DNA of 64,000 nucleotides from positions 50,448,465-50,512,464 of the forward strand of contig OU015530.1 in the NCBI GenBank assembly GCA_907165065.1, in the 5' to 3' direction. A program made the position numbers and the translations under genes. The DNA is from Caprimulgus europaeus (taxonomy: Eukaryota; Chordata; Aves; Caprimulgiformes; Caprimulgidae). The notes under the pieces are model-generated. The model was given only the letters and a program-made list of their open reading frames with translations, made no database searches and had not been told where the DNA came from. Shown here one piece after another: positions 39,603 to 51,761 of the stretch (position 1 is the stretch's first letter; each line of letters opens with the position of its first letter).

Positions 39603-42600
39603 TACATCTTAAAGGTTACACAGCAGAGCACTGCTGGGTCCCAGTGCTTCCAGTTTTTCTGATGCTTTTTTGGGAAAGGACATCTGTGAATGCCTGTCTA
39701 TGTCTAAAGACTGAAAACAAGGGAAAATGGGTCATTTGGCTGATCTGAGGGTTGCCACGTGCCCCATGGATAGGACTGTGGAGTAGGTTCATGCAGGCTA
39801 TAGACACAGAAAATTAGGGGAGTTTTTGTTTGCCCAGAAGTAGATGACGCTGGTTTGTCAAAGGTTGGAGCCATGATTTAACTAAATCCTGAATCTCTAC
39901 AGATGCTATCTCCAGCTCTGCTGAGCAGCGCCAACTCATAATCATCTGCCCCCACCACATTCTCCCCCCCCAGTTCAAACTGGGAAGGGGCTGAGAATTT
40001 CTCTCTCTCAGCCCTCACTAGGGCCATGAGTGTCAGCTGCTCTGTCTGATGACTGGTGTGCTGATTATGCACCTATCCAGACACATGGAACTCCACAGGG
40101 AAAAGCTCCCCAATACACACACATTTGTAATCTCTTGTGAATAGAGTCCTAAGTGCCCATTAACTATTGCTCAATTGCAGGGGAACTCTGCAGAAGTAAA
40201 TATGGCATGCACATGAATATCAATTAAAGCCATTATGAGCAGTGTGGTCCTGAGTTAGGAGGAAAATGTGCATAATCTTGACAGAATAAGGAAGACATGC
40301 TTCATTTTACTCATGTGGATTGGAGTAGTATGTTAAGCTAATAAAAGCTTTTGCATTTTTAAAAATAGTTTAACAAGCCCAGAATAGTTTTGAATTATAT
40401 TTGCCTGTGATTTCAGTTGTTGAAGTTAGGTTTCAGCTTCTTTTTCAAAAGACAGAGGGAAAAACCTCTACTGCTGAGCCTGTAATTTCTCAATTTCCCT
40501 TTCCTCCTTCAATTGCTTAGCTTTCATAACAGCCCTGTCCTACCTAACACCACACAGGTACAACCAGGAATCAGATACTTGTGCAAAAAAAGGTTGATAG
40601 CTGAAAGACCAGACACAAATGCAGAGCACCAGACTGACAAACCATTCCAGCTGAAAGCAAGGGAGCTTTTACACTCTGGCAGCTGAGCATCTGTGCTGGG
40701 GGATCTTACCCCAGATCATCCTCCTACCCACCTACTGTCTGACCCAGGGTAACTCCCAGGTTGACACCATTATCTCTAACACAACTACAAGGTGTAAAAA
40801 AGTGGAACCGCCTGGCAATGAAGGCTTTATAAAAAAGGATGTCTTTACTGTCATGAATTTTTGCCTCGGGAGGAGAAGGACAAGTGATGTACGATTTCAC
40901 TAGCAGCAGGCTGATTTCAACAGCACTTATGGGACTACCCCAATGGCACTTTACTTATCAATGCTTGTGGCCTCATTTCCACCCTGATGGAAAGTTCAAT
41001 GCAGTGTTGCAAACTTCCCATATAATTTTCTCTTGCTGAGACAAGTTATCCTAGCATCCTCTCCCAGGTGCTGTTGAATTTTGGAAACCTGTTGTCTCAC
41101 AGGGAATAATATAGATTCCTCAAGCTAAAATGTGGTGTCCTGTCTGTCATCTCTCTAAGACTCTTGTTCAAGGAGTCTAAATGCAACTTTAGCAACGCAC
41201 CTGTGCTTATTGCTTGAAGTGCATTCAGTCTGGCTCAAACTCATGATAAAATTTTCATTATGTTGAAATCAGCTGTGTTGCAATGTTGACTACAAAGACA
41301 CACAGGCTGCATCTGTGGGCTTAAACTGGACATGAACAGTGAAGGCCAGGCGCTGACCATCCACACCCTTATTTGATGTCTGGACATGACTGGGGATTAG
41401 CATGGGTTAGGAGTCCTTCCTGGTGGACCTGGGGGGTTTTGCTGTGGTGATGAGAGTCACTCTGTGAACCACAGTTTGTTTTATTTATGAAGATGTAGCC
41501 ATAGTCCATGTCTATACTCACACACTGAAGAGGAGCAGGGCAGGGATTCAAGCACTTTCTTGCTGCGGTCCCTACTGTTTAATAATTAGCAACTTCTCTG
41601 GCACATTTTTGCCACATGCCATCACGCTTCTGCATAATGCCCAGACACAATATAGGCAACAGCATTAGTCAGGGACCTTTCCCAGAAGGCAGGATGGAAA
41701 AAGGAGGATGTAGCCATGCAGTTACAAGCCATGCCTTACTACTTGCCATCAAGGCAAAGAACAGGACCTGGCCCATTTCATGTACTAGGATAGATGTAGC
41801 CATAGAGACTGGAATGTTTGTACTGCCTTTAATTAAATGGAAATTGTGTTTCATGGCAGTTCTCACAACAGTCTAAATCTGTGGGATCAGGGTGATGTCT
41901 GACCACTGGAGTCACAGACTGGTATGTAAACTGAAAATATATGTTGATGCATCTGTGTTAGGAAGGCAGGTAATTACACTGGATGCAGTACAAGTGGGCT
42001 GACAGACAATATTATATTAAATAAAGCAAACAGTCTAGTTTCTGAGTGTAATGCAAACTAGAGCTTGCAATAGTTTTAGAAAACAAATTGGGACAGCCCT
42101 GGGGGACTTCTTTAGAACTGTTGTACTGGAAAAATACTTAAACGTTTTGATATAATTATTTTAATTTTGATTTACTTGAGGTAACAGCTGGAAAATTTTA
42201 GAGCTGTGGGTACATTTAGATTATCTACCAGTTTGCACCAATGCATACAGTTACATCTACAGTTAAAAAAATTATATAGTTCAGCAAATATAGCCAAAAA
42301 AAGGAAACATGAGTAAGTAAATATTATGAAATCTGAACAAATGTCATCTGGACAAAGAATGAAAATATGGCTGTATATGATGGCATACTGAGGAACAATT
42401 ATTTCAACCCAAACCTCAGTCTGTGTTTGCAGAAATATATTTTTATATAAAATGACTAGAGTAGGAATCATCCATTGATATTCATTGCTAAGCAATACTC
42501 TTTCTGTCCTTTGTTAGGGTCATATGCCACAGACAGTGCCATGCCCAGTGTTAAGTCTTCAGACCAGGCTTTTCAGGGTAAATATTAACCAAATACAGTA

Positions 42601-42834
42601 CTCATATTTCTTTGCTGGACTGAGGCCTCGTTGTCTGCAAAATAAAATATCTCAGTAACAATTTTTAACAAACCTGTACAGTCCTGTTCTTTAAGTGCCC
42701 AAGGGAGCCATTGGGCTCTGTCACTATTTACCACCTGAGGAAGGGATGAACCTGAGATACTGAAAACATCTTGCAAGTCAGTGCAGAGCCTTGGCTCTCA
42801 CTGATTTTACCTGATTTCAGGGGTTAAACCATTC

Positions 42835-42975
42835 AAACCTTTACCCTCATTTACCTGATCAATAAAACATTCATAATGTCCCTCTTCCAGGAATGGGTTA
42901 AATTTAATTAGTTAATATTGAAAAGCACTCTGGAGACAAAAAGTGCTCTGCTGTGTAAGTGCTGACTATTGGCTG
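42835..42975 (-). repeat. Possible MIR-like SINE remnant
   Basis: In plus-strand reading the blocks are TTTACCCTCATTTACCTGAT, CAATAAAACATTCATAATGT, TTAAATTTAATTAGTTAATA and AAAAGCACTCTGGAGAC. These fall in the order expected of the reverse complement of a MIR/CORE-SINE (cap of the core, then the AAAGYGCTT block), as in the better-preserved copy near 56.1 kb. Divergence is high, and an alignment is needed to separate this from chance. Confidence 0.35.
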
Positions 42976-45855
42976 TTATTAGGTCCTCTCTTGTTTTTCA
43001 TACGTTAGCCCAACTAAAAGGCAACTCAAAAACTTTTTAGTTATAGGCATGGGTTTGCCAATTTAATCCAGCAGATTTAAAGTACATTTAACAAGTCAGT
43101 TTGGTACATTTTTAATGGCCTGTAGCAGGTTTGTGGCCAAAAGGACAGAAAGATAATTTTTGTCTCTGCTTCTTTAAATTAATGGAATGTAATTTGCGGT
43201 AAGGGACAAAGTTTCCTAAGGAAATCATTGTGTTATCGAGGCTGGTTAAATAAAGCGTCCTACAGGAGCTAGGTAATAAATAAAACCCTGCCTTCACAAA
43301 GCCTTGTCATTGTCTGGAAAGCAGAGCGAGAGAGACTAAAATAATTAAAGGTACTTATTCTAGTGTAGTAGCTAGTAAATGAAGTATGCTTGGATTTTCC
43401 CTTCGCAGGAGCTAAATCTGTGACCTTCTGTACCAGAGGAAAGAGTCCTTTGTGTGCTGAGCTCTAATAGCCTTACCATGGTTTCATTTCTACTAGGGTC
43501 CATGAAACACTTGTTATATTTATTTTCATTACTTCCATTCTTTCTTTTTTTGCAACAGTTTTTAAGGAAAGAGTAGATTGGTTGGTTTTTTACCTTGATG
43601 GGCTGTATGCCTTTATGTCTTTGGTTTGTCTCCCATGCTTCAGAATGTTTCTTTTACCTTGTGGAATACTGTTAGAAGTCTCTGTACAAAAGCAAAAGCT
43701 GTGGTTGCTATAGCAATAACCAATCTGATGAAGCCATGACCTAAATCATGACTGAGAAAAATAGTACCTTTTCTATATCACTGCAGTTACTGCTTCCCTG
43801 GATTGTGCTACTGTTATGAAGGATTTATTACCTAAAATGAACTCTTTGGCCTCAGGATACAAGAAAAAGTAAACTGATACTTCCAAAACTATAGAGTTGG
43901 GCAGGGACATGAACAACTTAAATCTGCTGAAATTTATAGGTGAAAAGGAGTTCTGCTCTTGGTAGTACACGTGTAGCTAGACCTTGGTGCAGCACAATCT
44001 ATTTCTTGAAAATCCAGGGAGCTTTGACTGCTGGAGGATACTTAAATCAACATAACGTACCGCTCAGGTTTATTGAACATCACAGAACCAGCAGCTTGCC
44101 CAACTTCCTGCCACGATGTGTAGTCATCAAGTAAGAAAGGAAGGAAAAATTTTCTAGGAGCAGTTGCTTCCTTGTTTGCTGAAAATCTGGGGAGGAAATT
44201 GGTGCAGGCATCCAAAAATCATTACCTAGTACAAAACTGGTAGTTCTTATTTGGCTCTGACCATCAAAAAACTCCTCACCAGTAGGAGCTACATATGAGG
44301 TCATTTCTGCACATGCTTTACTTTCACAACCAACAGGGGAGTGTAACAAGGAAACTAATACTATGAAGGATAGGATGCATCATATTATATTCTATTGTGC
44401 TTCTGAAAATTAGGCTTTGAATCTACTCTTATCATCTAGGCTTCCTCTACAGTCAGTGGAGGGGAGAGAGGTATTTCTCCTCTCCTAAAATAGGCATCTG
44501 GGATAGATGGGGTGAAAATTTAGAAGAGCATCTCTGTCTCTCTGTGGATTACAGAGAGAGGTTTGACAGCTTGTTTAGAGCAAACACTTTTAGATGGCTG
44601 CAGTTACATGAGCTGAACTCCATTCATGTTAAAGGCATTATGCAGCAAATCTAGTGTGGAGAAACATTGCTCTTTTAACAACATAGTGGAAGCAAAGTGG
44701 TCAGATTGTCAATTTTAACAGAGCCCTGAGCTCTACCAGAATTGAGAATAAGAAATTACTGAGTTGCAGAAAGGTGGGAGTAGAGGCAATATTGAAATTA
44801 CTTGTATTGGAGAAGATGGGGAGTGGGAAGTTGGCAAAGTTAACTAAATCAGCTTTACTGTAACAGCAGAGGCAGGTTGGCAATTGTGACTACATGTAGC
44901 CTGCTGAGTACATAGTTAAGAGGTACTTGTGCTGTTATTACCCTCTCTGCTAGTCCCCATCCATCCTTCTGCTATAAACCGAAGTGGATAAATCCTAAGG
45001 ATCAAGAGACAATTAAATGTGTTTCATGATGCTTATTTGGAAAACAAAGTTACTGTCTTTGCTGTCAGAGCTTTGGACTGGAGATACACAAGCAGTGAAG
45101 AAGCTTGGCTGCTGAACTATTTGGAGCGATCTAAAATTACCCATTTCTTATGGCCACCTGGTCTCTTCAACATCTGCTGTGTGCTTGGCTCAGACATAGC
45201 CTTCTCTCTGAAATCACACTACATATGACATAATGTGTCAGAAGTAGTGTGACACAACAGCAACTTTTAAAGGGAATGAGCCTGGCCATCAAGTCTTCTA
45301 GAATGCATGCTCTAGAGCTTTCCCAGTTTCAGTTGGTTGCAAAATACAGCTTAGATCATTTGTGACCATTTTCAATAGTCTTGGGGTAGTTGACCACAGA
45401 GAATCCTTAGTTTCATGAGTGGTCAGGTAGAAACAGGAATCATTTGTAGCACAAGAATTTAGAAATTCCTTTAATTTTGCAAAAGCTCTTTCACCTCCTC
45501 AGCACTCATGTCTGATTGATGGTGGTGCATTTATGAACTGAAAATTATGTGGCTACTGGCCAAAGTGCTATATGATAAAAGATTACAGGGAAGAGACTTA
45601 ATATTTCATATCTAAAGAAGTTGAGAACTGACTCTTGCTGGAAATAGCATCCATGTACAGTCATAACTGAGAACAATAACCCAAGTGACAAAATAACAAA
45701 GATGAGGGGTGGAGCTCCACTGAGGTTGGAGTGCTGGACCGACACTAACACCAAAATATTCAGCTGCTCCAGTAGCTGGTTGTAGCACTGAGGTCTTCTG
45801 GTGTCTTTTGATTGCTTCTTTGGCAGTGCTTTTCAAGCAGAAGCTACCCATAATC

Positions 45856-45912
45856 TTTTTACTATTTTATTCTTTTTATATATATATAAATAATAGTTTT
45901 TACTATTTTATT
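45856..45912. repeat. AT-rich stretch with 16-bp direct repeat
   Basis: The unit TTTTTACTATTTTATT occurs at about 45856-45871 and again at about 45897-45912, separated by a (TA)n run (about 45876-45888). The arrangement suggests a small local duplication around an unstable TA repeat. Confidence 0.6.
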
Positions 45913-46301
45913 TTATATGTCCCTTATGTACTCCTCTCTGTACCCTGTAGTAGGCCACAGCACTTTTGTGCCTACAACACCTTCCTGTTTAACCTATGGC
46001 AAAGGAAAAAAAATTATGCATATCTGTGCCACAGGAAAAGAATGGAGACAACAGGAACATCAGGAGTATCTTAGGTCCCTGGAAAAATGGCATTTGCTGG
46101 GAGAATTTTCCATTTGATCCTCAAGAGTATGCTTTTTTTGAAAGCTGTATCTGTTTGACAAATTTGAGTGTCCCAGAGGCAAGGGATTTTCTGATTGTAA
46201 AACCTGCCCGATAACCTTTTCAAAACAGCTTCAACCTCCATCTGGGACCCCTGTTCAGCTTAAATCAGCTAATGCATAGCCATTTCAAACCACTGACTGG
46301 C

Positions 46302-46358
46302 CTTCCCTTTGCTTCCTTCTTTCTGCTTCCTTTTTCATTGCTTCTTTCTGCTCCCTTG
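46302..46358. repeat. Pyrimidine-rich imperfect repeat
   Basis: A C/T-rich tract in which the motif CTTCTTTCTGCT(T)CC appears twice in close succession. It is a low-complexity sequence with a hint of tandem duplication and no coding potential. Confidence 0.55.
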
Positions 46359-46395
46359 TGAAAATATTGTTTCCAAAGTATTTTGTACTGCGTGA

Positions 46396-46431
46396 AAGTA
46401 TTTTAAAGTATTCAATACTTTAAAAGTACTT
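46396..46431. repeat. Inverted repeat, hairpin-forming
   Basis: Left arm AAGTATTTTAAAGTATT (46396-46412) and right arm AATACTTTAAAAGTACTT (46414-46431) are reverse complements over 17 bases, with one extra G in the right arm and a single-base centre. The structure is seen directly. It is all A/T-rich and may be a chance or slippage product, or a remnant of a small DNA transposon. Confidence 0.7.
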
Positions 46432-47206
46432 AAAATTATTCTTTACCCCAAAGTCTACTCTGATGGCATTTGGGGGGACCCTGAGATTTTCTAATCCTCA
46501 GTTTTTTTAATCTACTTGCTTTGTTGCTATTGCATTCATATTCTTTCCTAGAGCAGAGCAAGTAGATGCAGGAAATAATCTGGTCTTGTGTTCATTGGGG
46601 ACCCTCAGTAGTCAGATGTTCATATGTATGAATATAGAATGGGATACCTTCTTCTAAGAACTGTGACTCTCCGTTTTTATCCACTGTCTGTTAGAAACAG
46701 AATTTCCTTAATTTCTCAACCTCTTTCTTTATATTGTGGTTGCAATATGCCATTTCAGAAGTGTTATCACCTTTATCTTTTTACATTCTGATGTAGTCTG
46801 TAATCAACACTAGCTTCAGCGACTCTCATTACTAGCTCTTGAAGTGATTCTTCAGACTCAGCAAGAACAACATCATCATCAGATTACAGCATCTGCTTCC
46901 TCCAATTTCAGTCTTGCCACTGTAGCCAACAACAACGACGCACATTTGCATTTCAGTGTGCAGACAGAGCTGATGCTGTGCCACTGTGCAGCTCTGCTGG
47001 ACTTTCTTCCTACCCATCAACCACTGTGCAATGTCCTTTGTTGAGTTTTTCTTTTCATTTGTGTCTGGTAATGTACAACACAATAAATTTTATAAAAGTA
47101 TAAGAAAGCCCATGTAAATATTGAGAGAGTTGCACGTAGCATTCAACAACTTCTTTATGTTCTCTAGCACAACTCCTTTTGCACCAGGTTTTTTTGGGAT
47201 GTGGGG

Positions 47207-47230
47207 TTTTTGTTTGTTTGTTTGTTTTTT
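47207..47230. repeat. (TGTT)n microsatellite
   Basis: Four TGTT units flanked by T runs; simple repeat. On the minus strand it reads as (AACA)n. Confidence 0.8.
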
Positions 47231-48793
47231 CCAGCATCATTCTAAAAGCTGATTTACATCATTGTCTTGAGTAAACTAGCCTGTGTTTTGTTCTTTCTGT
47301 GCTCAGTTTTGCTTTCATATTTTTCAGCCCCTTTCTCCAAACACTAAGCTGATTTTTTTCTTAGTCTGTTTGAATAGCAAGTGGAATTATTTGGCAATGT
47401 GCACATCCTCTCAGACCCCTCTCTCTGAGCACAGAATGAGTTTAGTGCCTCTCATTAAGTCCCATCGCTGCTGCCCTGTTTTACCACAGAAGTTTGCAGA
47501 TCTTACGGGAAATCTTGATACCAATCTAGCATTAGAGTGTTCTCTTCAGGTACACAAAGCAAGCAGGCATGGAAATATTTAAAGCATGAAACGATGACGA
47601 GTTGAGTTAATGAACCCTCTGTCTCCCTGAAATAATAATTCAGGTAGAAGATGAGATAGGAGGTTCTGATGCTGAAATCATATTCTGATGTGCAAAGAGA
47701 CTTAATCTGTCTTTTTTGTTTGTTTGATAATAACATATGCGCTGGCTTAATTTCCTTTGTCTCTGCAGTACTAAACAGAAAAGAATCTTTATAACACAGT
47801 GAAGAGGATGTACGATCCTTGAGTGCAGGATCCAGTGCAGAGCCCGGGATGTCCTGATGCCACATCCCAGCTGTGCTGTGCCTTGCAGTGGCAGCTATTC
47901 CTTCAGCAGGTAAATGAACTCACCTGAGGTTCACAGGTGGCCAGATAGGATGATATTCACATCCCTCCCTTGTTGCACCCTCTTGCAGAACCTTGTGGGT
48001 TTTAATGCTGTTAGCCAGAGGAGTCATTAGTCTTAAGCAAACGAGCTGAAATATTCTTTTGTATGTGTATGGGAAGCCCAAGAAAATAATGAGTTAGCAC
48101 AATTTCACTGATCTGAACCCCCTCCCCCCAAAAAAAACCCCTTTAAAGACCAAATTTAAGAGCATCAATGCTTACTCAAATTTAGATGCATCCTGTGTGT
48201 GACTTCTGTGATTCAGAAGATGGAGATGAAGAGCTCCAAAGCAGCTCCAGCAAGTTAAAAAACTGAGAATAATATGGAACTGGTTTCATTGGTTCCTAAT
48301 GTTGAGGTTCATAACCAAGCAGGACAGAATTATTGCTATTTTTTACAAACAGAGCTTTAGACCTGCTCCAGGGCCAAAGGAATCACTATAAGCAGTTTTC
48401 GATCTGGCTAATCAGCCACTGAATACCTCCTATTGTAGAAATTAAATTATTAGATCCTTTGACTTCTCAGGTGGGGACCCCACTAGGAGCACCTTATCTT
48501 GGTTCTTTTGCAATTCTGGCTGCTGACTCTTGGGGTTAATTTTCAAATTTATTTTATTATTTTAAAACCATTTCATTTTCTATTGAGACACTGTGAAAAA
48601 GTAAAACCTCACTGAATATTTCTATTAGTTTGCCTGGTTTTTGCCATTTTGGGGTTTTGTTTCCAGAGGTTACAACACTTACAGCTTCCATCATAGTGAA
48701 ATTGTGTCATATCAGTTGAGCACTTAGAATCATAGAATCATTTGCTTGGAAAAGACCTTTGAGATTTTTGAGTCCAATCATACCTATCCACTA

Positions 48794-49063
48794 CTAAAAC
48801 ATTCCTCTGACAACCTCATCTAGCCATCTTTTAAATACCTCCAGGGATGGTGACTCAACTACCTCCCTAAGCAGCCCGTTCCAATACTTGACAACCCTTT
48901 CAGTGAAGAAATTTTTCCTGACAACCAATCTGAACCTTTCCTGGTGCAACTTAAGGCCATTGCCTCTTGTTCTATCACTAGTTACTTGGGAGAAAGACAC
49001 ACACCCGCCTGCCTCTCTCAATGTCCTTGTCATGAGGGGCCCAAAACGGGACACAGTATTCAA
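48794..49063 (-). pseudogene. CR1 ORF2 C-terminal end (copy 5)
   Basis: The 89-codon frame covers the conserved C-terminal block of CR1 ORF2. It contains [16 protein letters not shown], then [16 protein letters not shown] and [18 protein letters not shown], followed by a stop. This matches the end of the family's polyprotein, just before the 3' UTR. Upstream it is separated from the RT thumb by the internal deletion near 49015, which puts it in a different frame from the RT part. The first codons ([11 protein letters not shown]) are read out of frame and are not original. It is a dead remnant. Confidence 0.88.
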
Positions 49064-49706
49064 GGTGTAGCCTCAGCAATGCTGAGTACAGGGGCAGGAT
49101 GACTTCCCTGGTCCTGCTGGCCACACTGTTTCTGATACAAGCCAGGATGCCATTGGCCTTCTTGGCCACCTGGGCACACTGCTGGCTCGTGTTCAGCCAG
49201 CTGTTGACCAACACCCCTAGGTCCTTTTTCACCAGGCAGCTCTCCAGCCACTCTGGCCCAAGCCTGAAGCGTTGCATGGGGTTGTTGTGACCCAAGTGCA
49301 GGACCCAGAACTTGGTCTTGTTGAACCTCATACAGTTGGTTGCAGGCCATTGATCCAACCTGTCCTGGTCCCTCTGCAGAACCTTCCTACCTTCAAGCAA
49401 ATCAACACTCCCACCCAGTTTATTGTCATCTGCAAATTTACTGAGGGTGCACTCAACCCCTTCATCCAGATCATTGATAAAGATGTTAAACAGGACTGGC
49501 CCCAACACTGAGCCCTGGGGAACACCACTTGTGTCCGGCCTCCAGCTGGATTTAACTCCATTTACCACCACTCTTTGGGCCTGGACATCCAGCCAATTTT
49601 TAACCCAGCAGAGTGTGCGTGTCCAGGCCATTGGCAGCCAGTTTCTCAAGCAGAATGCTGTGGAAAATGGTGTCAAAGGCTTTACTGAAGCCCAGGTACA
49701 CCACAT
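48978..49706 (-). pseudogene. CR1 reverse transcriptase palm and thumb (copy 5)
   Basis: A 242-codon open frame, the longest in the window. True RT homology begins about residue 33 (WVKNWLD) and includes [20 protein letters not shown], the FADD catalytic box in [11 protein letters not shown] (49425-49436), [18 protein letters not shown] and [20 protein letters not shown], ending near [12 protein letters not shown]. The two Asp of FADD are the metal-binding residues of RT. Residues 1-32 are out-of-frame reading of the upstream RT segment, caused by a one-base loss near 49610. The last residues ([10 protein letters not shown]) come from the deletion junction. The start Met is therefore meaningless and the enzyme is broken. 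Confidence 0.92.
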
Positions 49707-49815
49707 CCACAGCCTTTCCCTCAGCCACTGAGTGGGTCACCTTGTCATAGAAGGAGATCAGGTCAGTCAGGCAGGACCTGCCTCTCATAAACCCATGTTG
49801 ACTGGGCCTGATCAC
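49600..49815 (-). pseudogene. CR1 RT N-terminal palm segment (copy 5)
   Basis: 71-codon frame carrying SQHGFMRGRSCLTDLISFYD and [20 protein letters not shown], the RT blocks that precede the catalytic FADD box in non-LTR elements. The Asp of the FSKAFD block, one of the three catalytic Asp, is preserved. It ends by frameshift at TLLG near 49610, after which the protein continues in the 48978-49706 frame. An in-frame stop near 49840 separates it from the upstream linker fragment. Confidence 0.9.
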
Positions 49816-49886
49816 CTGGTTGGCCTGTGTGTACTATATGATAGCACTCAAGATGATCTGCTCCATGACCTTCCCTGGCACCGAGG

Positions 49887-50480
49887 TCAGACTGACAGGC
49901 CTGTAGTTCCCTGGATCCTCTGGGGTATTCTGGCCCTTCTTGTATATGGGTTTAACATTTGCCAACCTCCAGTCAAGTGGAACCTCCCAGTCAGCTGGGA
50001 CTGCTGGTAGATGATGGAAAGGGGTTTGACAAGCACCTCTGTCAGCTCCCTCAGTATCCTTGGGAGGACCCCATCTGATCTCATAGACTTGTTAACGTCT
50101 AGTTGGCTGAGCAGGTCTCTAACCACTACCTCCTGGATCATGGGAGTTTCATTCTGCTCCCTGTCCCTGGCTTCTGGCTCAGGGGGCTGGGTACCCAGAG
50201 CACAGCTGGCCTTACTCTTAAAGATTGAGGCAAAGAAGGTATTAAGTACCTCAGCCTTGTCCTCATCCTTTGTCACTATTGTTCCCTCCGCATCCAGTAA
50301 GGGATGGAGATTCTCCTTGGCTTTCCTCTTGTTGTTAATATATTTGTAGAAACATTTTTTGTTATCTTTTACAGAGTTGGCCAAATTAAGTTCTAGTTGA
50401 GCTTTAGCCCTTCTGATTTTCTCTCTGCAAGACCTCACTTCATCCTTTAGTCCTCCTGAGATGCATGTCTCTTCTTCCAA
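49887..50480 (-). pseudogene. CR1 ORF2 linker and RT start (copy 5)
   Basis: 197-codon frame covering the basic, helical linker between endonuclease and RT (REKIRRAKAQLELNLANSVK, then KCFYKYINNKRKAKENLHPL) and the first RT-associated segment (EDKAEVLNTFFASIFKSK, SDGVLPRILRELTEVLVKPL). After SQLTGRF the frame shifts near 49978, so the final 35 or so residues are not native. The correct continuation in another frame encodes the NYRPVSL-type block. Homology extends a little beyond the Met, to about 50558, where the copy was truncated on insertion. Confidence 0.92.
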
Positions 50481-51164
50481 TGCTCATAGACTTTTCTCTT
50501 TTTTCTGAGATCCACCCAAAGCTCTCTGCTTAGCCAAGCCAGTTTTCTTCCCTACTGGATTGTTTTTCAGCTCTTGTAGAACCAAAAGACTAAATTAAAG
50601 TAAATTTTGTGTGATTAGACAATGAACGCTTTTGCTTTTTGCACCTTCACACACCCAGCCAAATTTTTAGCAAAGTTAAGCCACTCTTCAGTTTAACTCC
50701 TGGAAAAAAATAGGATAAAGAAGACAGGTAACTAAGCTCTAGCTTTTTACCTTTCTTTATCAAGTTTGTATCCAGTATTATTAAAGGCTGACAGTTAGTG
50801 CTTCCAAGTGCAGCCTTGGTTCATTCCCAGCAGTAAACTATGCTAGAGGCACATTGGTACAAGTGTTAATAAAGTATTAATAAATCCTCACTATGTGGGA
50901 GTAATATTGCAGGGTAGGCATTGATAGAGAGTGTTAGGTCATTTGCAAGGGCTGGCTGGGATCCATGTGCCCACTTGTCATCTCTGGATGACAGCTAAGA
51001 AATAAGTATCAAACTTTAACATATGAGTCTTTAGCATTTCTTAACGTACTTCTTAACATAAGCACCATTTTTTTCTACATTATTTCAAATATTCTTCTCA
51101 TGTAAACATCATCTTATTTTACAGCATTTTTAAGACACACATTTACCCATCAGAAAACAGGTCT

Positions 51165-51240
51165 AAATAAAAAAAGAATGAAAAAGAATAATATATAAAT
51201 AATAAAAATACAACAGAAAAATAGAAAGGAGTAATAAGAC
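51165..51240. repeat. A-rich low-complexity stretch
   Basis: Dense A with scattered T and G (AAATAAAAAAAGAATGAAAA and onward). Low complexity, no regular unit. Confidence 0.6.
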
Positions 51241-51744
51241 ATGCAGATGATCGAAGGGAGAAATTATCATATGCAACAACATACAGAATAAACTTTTTCT
51301 ACAAGGTGAGGACACCTGAGGATTTCAGCCTCCAGTCTATCTTCTGATGTTCTGTTACTCTAAGATCCATGCCTGAATGCAATATCCAAAAAACCTCAGG
51401 CTTCCATTTGCTGTATTTGCCATCAAAAGAAATATTAAAGAGATTTTTGCAAAATTTCTGGCCTGTTTCAGTTAGTGCCAGAAGGTTTAAATGAGGTTTA
51501 GATAAGCAACCTGAAAGAAAATGTGACTATAAATATCTATTGTTTACCCATCTATCTAACAATATCTGGCTTATTAGAAAATGACCTTGGGGCTTGTTGC
51601 AAACCATTGCTGTTTTCTAGTCGGTCTTATGGAGTATGTTACTTTCACAGGGATAGAATGACTGTTACTGGAGGCTAAATTCCTGAAAAGCAATGCAGCT
51701 ACATTGAAAATAAAAGAACATAACATGTGAACAATCTTATTCAG

Positions 51745-51761
51745 AAAAAAAAAAAAAAAAA
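51745..51761. repeat. A homopolymer, 17 nt
   Basis: Longest homopolymer in the window. The sequence upstream (about 51600-51744) contains AATAAA-like words, but no retrocopied gene was recognised, so a retropseudogene tail is unproven. Confidence 0.85.

Larger units (their letters stand above)
33228..48725. other. Gene-free unique DNA, long central stretch
   Basis: About 15.5 kb with no CR1 and no gene I can support. It holds two possible ancient SINE remnants (39525-39602, 42835-42975), a hairpin-forming inverted repeat (46396-46431) and a few simple repeats. Frames of up to 120 codons (47503-47865, minus) and 113 codons (37854-38195, minus) have no recognisable domains. A 61-codon minus frame at 35386-35571 has unusually protein-like composition and is reported as a finding only. 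Several blocks (for example 40190-40290 and 43120-43290) have the mixed, non-repetitive character of conserved non-coding DNA, which needs alignment to judge. Confidence 0.6.
48726..50558 (-). mobile_element. CR1 LINE copy 5, longest copy, 5'-truncated
   Basis: About 1.83 kb of CR1 in reverse orientation. The 3' tail is at the left (AGAATCATAGAATCAT at 48726-48741, the complement of ATTCTATG units). Going right there follow the 3' UTR, the ORF2 C-terminus, the RT thumb and palm, and the linker between endonuclease and RT, ending near 50558. ORF1 and endonuclease are absent. The RT is split over several frames: 49887-50480, 49600-49815, 48978-49706 and 48794-49063. Lesions include frameshifts near 49978 and 49610, an in-frame stop near 49840 and an internal deletion near 49015 that overlaps the one in copy 1. 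It is the best-preserved copy in the window. Confidence 0.97.

Noticed and set aside
47503-47865. 120-codon minus-strand frame considered as a gene.
   Set aside because: No recognisable domain and no supporting promoter or splice context.
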